Of a stretch of DNA of 64,000 nt, positions 57,201 through 64,000 are shown in pieces (position 1 is the first letter of the stretch; the number at the start of each line of letters is the position of its first letter). Both the position numbers and the translations under genes were made by a program. Source of the DNA: Membranipora membranacea (Eukaryota; Bryozoa; Gymnolaemata; Cheilostomatida; Membraniporidae); NCBI GenBank assembly GCA_914767715.1, contig OU612069.1, positions 29,801,079-29,865,078 on the forward strand, given 5' to 3'. The notes beneath the pieces were generated by a model that did not search any database, was not told the origin of the DNA, and saw only the letters and a list, made by a program, of their open reading frames with translations.

Positions 57201-60200
57201 ATATTATAGTAGTGAGTCGGGTTGTTGACTGTATATTATAGTAGTGAGTCGGGTTGTTGACTGTATATTATAGTAGTGAGTCGGGTTGTTGACTGTATAT
57301 TATAGTAGTGAGTCGGGTTGTTGACTGTATATTATAGTAGTGAGTCGGGTTGTTGACTGTATATTATAGTAGTGAGTCGGGTTGTTGACTGTATATTATA
57401 GTAGTGAGTCGGGTTGTTGACTGTATATTATAGTAGTGAGTCGGGTTGTTGACAGTATATTATAGTACTGAGTCGGGTTGTTGACTGTATATTATAGTAG
57501 TGAGTCGGGTTGTTGACTGTATATTATAGTAGTGAGTCGGGTTGTTGACTGTATATTATAGTAGTGAGTCGGGTTGTTGACTGTATATTATAGTAGTGAG
57601 TCGGGTTGTTGACTGTATATTATAGTAGTGAGTCGGGTTGTTGACTGTATATTATAGTAGTGAGTCGGGTTGTTGACTGTATATTATAGTACTTAGTCTG
57701 GTTGTTGACTGTATATTATAGTACTGTGTCGGGTTGTTGACTGTATATTATAGTACTGTGTCGGGTTGTTGACTGTATATTATAGTAGTGAGTCGGGTTG
57801 TTGACTGTATATTATAGTAGTGAGTCGGGTTGTTGACTGTATATTATAGTAGTGAGTCGGGTTGTTGACTGTATATTATAGTAGTGAGTCGGGTTGTTGA
57901 CTGTATATTATAGTAGTGAGTCGGGTTGTTGACTGTATATTATAGTAGTGAGTCGGGTTGTTGACTGTATATTATAGTAGTGAGTCGGGTTGTTGACTGT
58001 ATATTATAGTAGTGAGTCGGGTTGTTGACTGTATATTATAGTAGTGAGTCGGGTTGTTGACAGTATATTATAGTACTGAGTCGGGTTGTTGACTGTATAT
58101 TATAGTAGTGAGTCGGGTTGTTGACTGTATATTATAGTACTGTGTCGGGTTGTTGACTGTATATTATAGTAGTGAGTCGGGTTGTTGACTGTATATTATA
58201 GTACTGAGTCGGGTTGTTGACTGTATATTATAGTAGTGAGTCGGGTTGTTGACTGTATATTATAGTAGTGAGTCGGGTTGTTGACTGTATATTATAGTAG
58301 TGAGTCAGGTTGTTGACTGTATATTAAAGTAGTGAGTCGGGTTGTTGACTGTATATTATAGTACTGTGTCGGGTTGTTGACTGTATATTATAGTGGTGAG
58401 TCGGGTTGTTGACTGTATATTATAGTACTGAGTCGGGTTGTTGACTGTATATTATAGTACTTAGTCGGGTTGTTGACTGTATATTATAGTACTTAGTCGG
58501 GTTGTTGACTGTATATTGTTACCTAAGAATTATGAGTTGATGTCTGAACCAATGAACTCCCTCAGTTTATTGTCTGAACCATCTATCTACAAAGTATCAC
58601 ATGCTATTCTAGGACCATATCATTGTGGTAGAGTCTTGAGCCTAAAAACTACCCAAACACCAGTGCACGTCATAGTCAGGCTTTTATTTATGATATAGTT
58701 TTGTCCGATTTTCAAAACTTCATCATAAATAAAAGCCTGACTATGACATGCGCTGGTCTTTGGGTAGTTTTTAAGTAAATGAAAATAATATTGTGATATA
58801 TTGGTATATATTATGCCAGTAACGTTGATCCTTATAAATATATTGAATAATCCTCTAGTCTCCAGTTTCTGAGAGAAAATTGACAGTATAATAATGTAGA
58901 CACATTGATTGACCACACATATGAGACCACACATAAAGAATGTTGTTATCCGTATAGTTATTTTGTAACCAGACCACACGTATAGAATATTGTTCTCTGT
59001 ATCCGTAGGGGGAGATCAGGGTTTACTGAATCTTTATTACTCTGACTGGGCCTATGCTGATATAAGGAAACATCTACCCTTTATATATAACGTCGTGTCA
59101 CAAGCATTCTACTCATATCTACCTGCGTTTAGACAGTAAGTACCCCTTGTGTGTGTGTCTGTGTAAGAGACCCTACGCTCCCTGTGTGGGATGTGGGTGT
59201 AAAGTTTGGTTACGCTCCTTTGTTTGCTCTTGTGTAAGGGACACTGTTGTCTCCTCTTTGCTCTTGTGTAAGGGACAGTGTTGTCTCCTCTTTATCGCGT
59301 ATGACTTTCATTAGACATTTATCGCATTCCCCTTAGCTGGAATGACTATATCCAGTTTAACCCTAGTATGATTCGTCCATGTCTATAATGGCTGTCAGCA
59401 GGTAGAGGGGGGTATACCCCTATCACCCTCACTGCTGTCAGTCAGTCCATAAACTTTGTATATGTAAGGAGCTGTTTCCCTATTGTTATTTATGTCAGTG
59501 AGGGAGCAACTCCAAACTACCAAGCATTTTTCATTATTGATGGATTCATGTTTATAATATATATTTCTTCGACTGATACAAATTCACACCTCTACAATAG
59601 TTTCAGTTCTTCCATCCCAACAGTGATACTAAGATCAGAGCCTCACATCTCACACTGTTTACTGTTTATCTTATAGATTTGGAGTTAATACTAAGATCTG
59701 CCATTTTATCGGAGCAGTCAAACCTTGGAACCACCGAGTCGATGAACTAACAGGTAACACTCTCTGTCTCACCTCACCTCACCTCTCTGTCTGATCACTC
59801 TGACTAATCGCTTATCTGCCTCACCACAAAATGCTAATACCAAATCAGACACATAAATTATGTTAACATAGTTAACCTTAGAGCTTATCTCATTACTTAA
59901 ATAATGCGGAGGCTTGTATCGGTATTACTCTTAGGCTTGTATCGGTATTACTCTTAGTGTTTAACATGACTTTCCGGTGTTAGGGTGTGTTACCATTGTG
60001 AGGGATCACTCTCACCTGGCTAACCAGGCTCTCACCCAGCTAATCAGGCTCATGGTCTATTTTTAATGTAACTGCTTGACTATCCCCCTCTCTTTTATTT
60101 CCTTATCCAAACAAGAAGAAGATATTAAATAGGTTAAATTTAGCGAGTTGTGAAGCTCCATAATATGTTTATTTCTCAGGACGAGTAATCGGACAGACTA

Positions 60201-63200
60201 GTACTGGATTTAAGCGTATGATGTTCAGTGATTGTGATGTTTGATGTAAAGTATGATGTTGAGTTGTTTGTTTGTTTCTCAGGACGAGTATTGTATGTTT
60301 GTATGTTTGTATTTTTGTTCCTCCTAAAATCAACAGTGCGACGTACCGGAGTGAATTCCACTGGAGAAAAAAATTTAGTCAGTAAAATATTAAACGATAG
60401 AAATAGTTACTAAAATATTATATTAAAAGTTAGAGTATTTATAAAAAGAAGTGTGTAGCGGCAGCCGTGGTTAAGTTCTTGAGTTATTTATTGAGCCGGA
60501 AGTCTCGAACTGATGCCATTAAGACACCGTGAAAACTACAAAGTTTGAACAACAAGTTGGTAAAAATGTGTTTCTAAAAGTATAAAATTAGCAGGTATAA
60601 CATCAAATACAGTTGAGACTTTTACATTATTTCACATCAAAGATATTAACAGTTCAGATTCACAGAAAAAGTAAAGTTATTAATTACCTGATTGGCTCTA
60701 TAAAACGGCTGTGCTAAATTGGTGGAACATGACATGACCTTCCATGGCTAGGCCAAGCATAGAACAAATCTCTATGATCAATACACAAGTATTTATAGTC
60801 AGTTAAATTGTTTACAAAAACATCTGAATGATTCATATAGCTTCATAGCGGGCGACAGCAAGACAGCAAACCACCGAACAGGTGGATATCTGATTAATAA
60901 CCACAAAAGGTTACAAAATATTTACTGGTTGGTGACAAAAGCATGGGTTTATGAATCACTTTCTTATGAAAATATTAGGCTTTATAGAGTGCAAAATAGA
61001 TAAACAAGATGAGCTAAAATTAGGCCATGCTGGCCGTTACACTCCCACCTAAAACCACTTTGGTTTTAAAATAATTTAAGGCCAGCTGATAGCCATTAAA
61101 ACAGTGTTTACTGGTACGCATTATGTACTGTCTGATTTGAGTTTGTGTAGTAATGCTGACATGTGAAGATTCTTAGGCTATAGGTTTGGTTTGAGTGAGT
61201 AGGTACTCCATGAAGGTTGAACATAATTTGTTCGCAAGGGTGGATGTGGCAGCTTCACTAAACTGCGGTAATCCCATTTGCGCATGACAGCGGCGTTGTG
61301 TTCCAGTTGGAACTTCTGAGTTGCTTCACAAGACGTTACTCTCAGTGGTTAGGGTAGGCACACCCATCCACTGTGTCAGATTACAGCTTTGAGTTATTGT
61401 CGTTTTACATGAGGGTTTTTAACTTGGTGGAACATTACGGCATATCCGCTTTCAGACATGTAGTACAGAAGGTACATAGTTAGGAGACAATAGTCCAAAA
61501 TGTCGTTAGAATTTGATGTAGGTTCAAGAACGAGTTGACAGGACCTGCTGAAGAAGGCTGATTTATGTGTGCAGGATTATCTCAGACTACCAATCTTGAG
61601 GCTTTACGTAACTGAGAAATCTAGTAGCAGAACCCATATTTCGTTCGTTACTACTCCCTAATCCAGTGTCCTGAAAACTCTGACTGCTAAGCCCTTAGCA
61701 TACTTCGTAGGTCTTCCTAGACAGCTGACTTGAAGATCCAGCAGCATTCTCCCGTAGTTTGGAATAAGATCTCGCTCCCACCGTAGCTCGATACATCCGT
61801 GTCCATCAGCATCAAGCCTCAGTTTTCACTGTAGCGGCAGCCGTGGTTAAGTTCTTGAGTTATTTATTGAGCCGCAAGTCTCGAACTGATGCCATTAAGA
61901 CACCGTGAAAACTGATTGGCTCTATAAAACGGTTGTGCTAAATTGGTGGAACATGACATGACCTTCCATGGCTAGGCCAAGCATAGAACCAATCTCTATG
62001 ATCAATACACAAGTATTTATAGTCAGTTAAATTGTTTACAAAAACATCTGAATGATTCATATAGCTTCATAGCGGGCGACAGCAAGACAGCAAACCACCG
62101 AACAGGTGGATATTTGATTAATAACCACAAAAGGTTACAAAATATTTACTGGTTGGTGACAAAAGCATGGGTTTATGAATCACTTTCTTATGAAAATATT
62201 AGGCTTTATAGAGTGCAAAATAGATAATCAAGATGAGCTAAAATTAGGCCATGCTGGCCGTTACAAAGTGTTTCGTAGCTTTTCGGTCCGACAGCGGGGC
62301 ATCTGGGTGGCGAGTGACACCTGAGTCTGTCGCCCACTCTTCTTCATTATCAGCTTGATGAGTGGGTGTCCCTCATCATTAAAAATATTGGACAGGGCGT
62401 TATGTGACAGGTGAGATATAAACTCTGTGACGTTTGGCAGCTGATAATGGCGTACAGCATCTTCGTGGTGCATATCACTGTTGATGACATTCATCGCTCG
62501 CCTTTCTATCTGTATCGCTTTCTCCAGAGACCGCTCGGTAATAAGTGAACCCTACATTTGGCATGCATAAGTGAGCACAGACCGAATGTTGGCTGTGTAG
62601 TATAGTCTAAGGCCTTGTGCATTCAGCCCTAGTCTTTTCAGTTCTCTCATGCCATATAGACGGCTAGCTAGGCGGTCACATATGTAATCAATGTGGTCAG
62701 AGAAAGTTATCCTCTGATCAACTGTGATGCCCAGTAGCTTAGCATTTGAGGATACTTCGAGAGTATGCCCGTCCATGGTGAAAGTGGGGATGTACTCAGG
62801 GCCTGATAAACTTAGGTGCTGGATCTTAGTCTTAGAGGCGTTTATCAGCATGATGTTGTCTCTAGCCCAGCGAGAGATGTCATCTAGTGCTGTTTGGAAA
62901 TAATTCACAGAGAGGGATCTGATTTTTGAAAGGCAGTATAGGCCTACAGATTCAGATCATCTGCATATTTTATTATGTTGCATTCAGGAGACATGGTCAG
63001 ATCGTTGATATAGATCAGCCAGAGCCATGGGCCCAGCTTCCTCCCCTGAGGCGCACCCATAGTCACATGCTTATACTCAGACTGCTCACCAAGCTTGACA
63101 CATCAGGTTAATCAGTCCACTGTTTACCCTTAGGTCTGTATTGCCCTAGAGTTGATGGATTTTTCACTTTTTTCAAGGGATAATCTCAGCCTTTTTCCAT

Positions 63201-63964
63201 TCCTCCGGATAGGTGTTAGTGGCTAGCATGGTATTCATAATATCGGGCAGACTAGTACTTCAGTAATCGGACAGACTAGTACTGGATTTAATGAGCTGTT
63301 TGTTCATTTCTCAGGACTAGTAATCGGACAGACTAGTACCGGATTTAATCCTGAGCTGTTTGTTTATTTAACAGGAAGAGTAATCGGACAGGCTAGTACT
63401 GGATTTAATCCTGAATTACTAAATTTATGGTGGAAAATATTCAGATCTGATGTGCTTCCTCTACTTCAACAGACCCACGCTGTGAGTATATTTATTATAC
63501 TATATAGGGTATATACGGTATATGATATTCATATACGGTATACATATACGATATACATATGCAGTAAATATATACAGTATACATATATGGTATACATATG
63601 CAGTATATATAAACAATATACATATAAATATACGGTATACATATCCTGTATATATATACTATAGGCTTATAATATATACATATACTATATATCCTCAAAA
63701 AAAGTAGCAATGACTGATGAGAATAATGAGTTAATTATGAAAAACTGGAGCTATATGTTACATTATTAATGGATAAAAACTTATTTGTGACAATGTGTTT
63801 AATATTTAGAGCGGCCTATTTTCCACAGTCCACATGTACAGTGTGATGGTTTCCTATCACATATAATCACTTAATTTCTCACATTATATACATATATACA
63901 CATACAGCATGATAGTATCCCCGGAGGAGGAGACATAGATAGGCTCCGCCCCCTCTCACTACTG
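54109..63964 (+). CDS. GYG: Glycogenin, copy 2 (exons 2-7, partial)
   Basis: Exons: 2 (54109-54283), 3 (56532-56694), 4 (59009-59135), 5 (59677-59753), 6 (63375-63481), 7 (63908-63964); lengths and phases are identical to copy 1. No frame breaks. It retains [19 protein letters not shown] and FYSYLPAF, so the catalytic core is intact from exon 2. Exon 1 is represented only by its last 20 nt at 52442-52461, with no start codon found nearby. The C-terminal exons would lie beyond the window. Likely the better preserved allele or paralogue. Confidence 0.85.
54310..55690. repeat. 137-bp minisatellite (copy 2)
   Basis: About 10 units homologous to 4977-6300, starting immediately after exon 2 and its donor. 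Sub-variants gtatggttggg, cctctgtgagatagagg and aatatctctgg are private to this copy. Confidence 0.9.
55900..56520. repeat. ~43-bp minisatellite before exon 3 (copy 2)
   Basis: About 13 units of ctgtctgtgtgtctgtataa + gctgccgatgacaggctaa, the last running into the exon 3 acceptor region. Copy 1 has about two. A minus-strand ORF at 56201-56407 is an artefact of it. Confidence 0.85.
56532..56694 (+). CDS. GYG: Glycogenin exon 3 (copy 2)
   Basis: 163 nt with the same borders as copy 1 (gactgacag| ... gacg|gtaagt). It encodes [20 protein letters not shown] followed by [13 protein letters not shown]; the conserved Gly that copy 1 lacks is kept. Confidence 0.92.
56700..57125. other. Intron 3 sequence specific to copy 2
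   Basis: No feature recognised; only partly alignable by eye to 6790-7260. Confidence 0.4.
57125..58520. repeat. 32-bp minisatellite in intron 3 (copy 2)
   Basis: About 43 units of gtgagtcgggttgttgact + gtatattatagta with few variants (actgtgtcg, acttagtcg). Copy 1 has a single unit (7285-7315). High uniformity indicates recent expansion. Confidence 0.95.
58640..58775. mobile_element. Foldback/MITE hairpin in intron 3 (copy 2)
   Basis: Counterpart of 7405-7545 with ~50-bp arms (gtcaggcttttatttatgat and its complement); both copies carry it at the same place. The frames at 58516-58698 and 58620-58979 are shadows. Confidence 0.75.
59009..59135 (+). CDS. GYG: Glycogenin exon 4 (copy 2)
   Basis: 127 nt; [30 protein letters not shown] and AFYSYLPAF with the acceptor tyrosine. 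Not duplicated and without the LINE, so it shows the original junction. Confidence 0.92.
59677..59753 (+). CDS. GYG: Glycogenin exon 5 (copy 2)
   Basis: 77 nt; [20 protein letters not shown] as in copy 1, with the same splice borders and phases. Confidence 0.9.
60293..63237 (-). mobile_element. LINE fragment in intron 5 (copy 2)
   Basis: Minus strand: 62908-62552 encodes the RT palm/thumb ([38 protein letters not shown]), and plus-strand 62940-63060 is the complement of the catalytic region (the G-x-PQG area degraded). The 3' end is an ACAAACAT-type tail at 60295-60320 (complement). It splits one of the exon-6-start repeats (ctcaggacgagta | atcgggcagactag). Related to the copy-1 LINE at 8.1-9.0 kb. 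The LTR element at 60454-62265 is nested inside. Confidence 0.75.
60454..62265. mobile_element. Short non-autonomous LTR element (TRIM-like)
   Basis: Two direct repeats (60454-61041 and 61830-62265), each starting TGTAGCGGCAGCC and ending GGCCGTTACA, flank 788 bp without coding sequence. The 5-bp AAGTG is duplicated outside (60449-60453, 62266-62270). The left LTR has ~150 bp absent from the right one. A purine run (complement AGGTGGGAG) abuts 61041, suggesting minus orientation. No proteins encoded. Confidence 0.88.
63375..63481 (+). CDS. GYG: Glycogenin exon 6 (copy 2)
   Basis: 107 nt; [34 protein letters not shown]. The in-frame alternative acceptor is at 63315 (60 nt upstream), as in copy 1. 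Confidence 0.9.
63490..63655. repeat. 39-bp AT minisatellite, short form (copy 2)
   Basis: About 3 diverged units of the array at 10515-11235 (gtatacatatgcagtaaatat). Overlapping ORFs on both strands are artefacts. Confidence 0.8.
63908..63964 (+). CDS. GYG: Glycogenin exon 7 (copy 2)
   Basis: 57 nt, [19 protein letters not shown], one residue different from copy 1. The conservation of frame and splice sites between copies supports it as a real exon. The window ends in the next intron. Confidence 0.7.
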
Positions 63965-64000
63965 GTATGTGGTCTGTGTGGTGGTGACCTTGACCTTAAG

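Larger units (their letters stand above)
52442..64000 (+). repeat. Second copy of the glycogenin region
   Basis: Closely similar to 3132-11580 through introns and exons. It begins inside the exon-1/donor 38-mer (gatgtcagtgagcatatgag|gtaagg, one unit only) and leaves the window after exon 7. Differences: exon 2 present, no LINE in intron 4, a large LINE/LTR insertion in intron 5, expanded 32-bp and 43-bp minisatellites, contracted 38- and 39-bp ones. Confidence 0.92.

Noticed and set aside
57125-58520. Regular 32-bp repeats as a CRISPR-like array
   Set aside because: Units are directly adjacent without unique spacers, no cas genes, and the setting is a eukaryotic intron.

Overview
The window is genomic DNA of an animal, most likely a marine or early-branching invertebrate; the species cannot be settled from the sequence. 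The evidence is small coding exons with GT-AG introns and matching phases, a metazoan-type glycogenin, a caspase-fold protein, and a mixed transposon load (P-like/THAP, CR1/Jockey-like LINEs, Ty3-like, a short LTR element, MITEs, tRNA-like SINEs). No bacterial operons, ribosomal RNA or CRISPR array are present.

Layout. 1-3.0 kb is mostly non-coding, with a CAAGT satellite and a small hairpin element. 3.0-16.65 kb (+) is glycogenin copy 1: exon 1 (with an in-frame stop), exons 3-7 and the C-terminal exons 8-10, ending in the glycogen-synthase-binding type tail. The exon with the DxD motif is missing. 18.5-20.9 kb (+) is a decayed P-element/THAP transposon that keeps an intron. 22.2-26.1 kb (-) is a LINE with ORF1, endonuclease and reverse transcriptase, carrying a nested PIF/Harbinger-like MITE. 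27.5-44.1 kb (-) is one large gene that I assembled from 15 exons with consistent splice phases: leucine-rich repeats, ROC GTPase, COR, a caspase-like p20/p10 domain whose nucleophile position is Ser, and about 760 residues of unrecognised C-terminal sequence. Its introns hold a LINE fragment, a 1-kb TIR element and SINEs. 46.1-49.4 kb (+) is a broken Ty3-like element. 51.3 kb has a perfect 56-bp-arm palindrome with target duplication. 52.44-64.0 kb (+) is a second copy of the glycogenin region (exons 2-7 seen, running off the window), interrupted by a LINE that is itself interrupted by a short LTR element.

The two glycogenin copies have complementary defects: copy 1 has exon 1 but no exon 2, copy 2 has exon 2 but only the last 20 nt of exon 1. 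Exons 1-10 taken from both copies sum to an open phase series (1719 nt), apart from the stop in exon 1. This may be a real tandem duplication with decay or two haplotypes joined end to end. Tandem repeats repeatedly sit on exon-intron junctions of this gene, so that splice sites themselves are copied 2-17 times.

The most interesting system is the LRR-ROC-COR-caspase-like fusion on the minus strand: a GTPase sensor scaffold fused to what looks like a catalytically dead caspase fold and an unknown tail.
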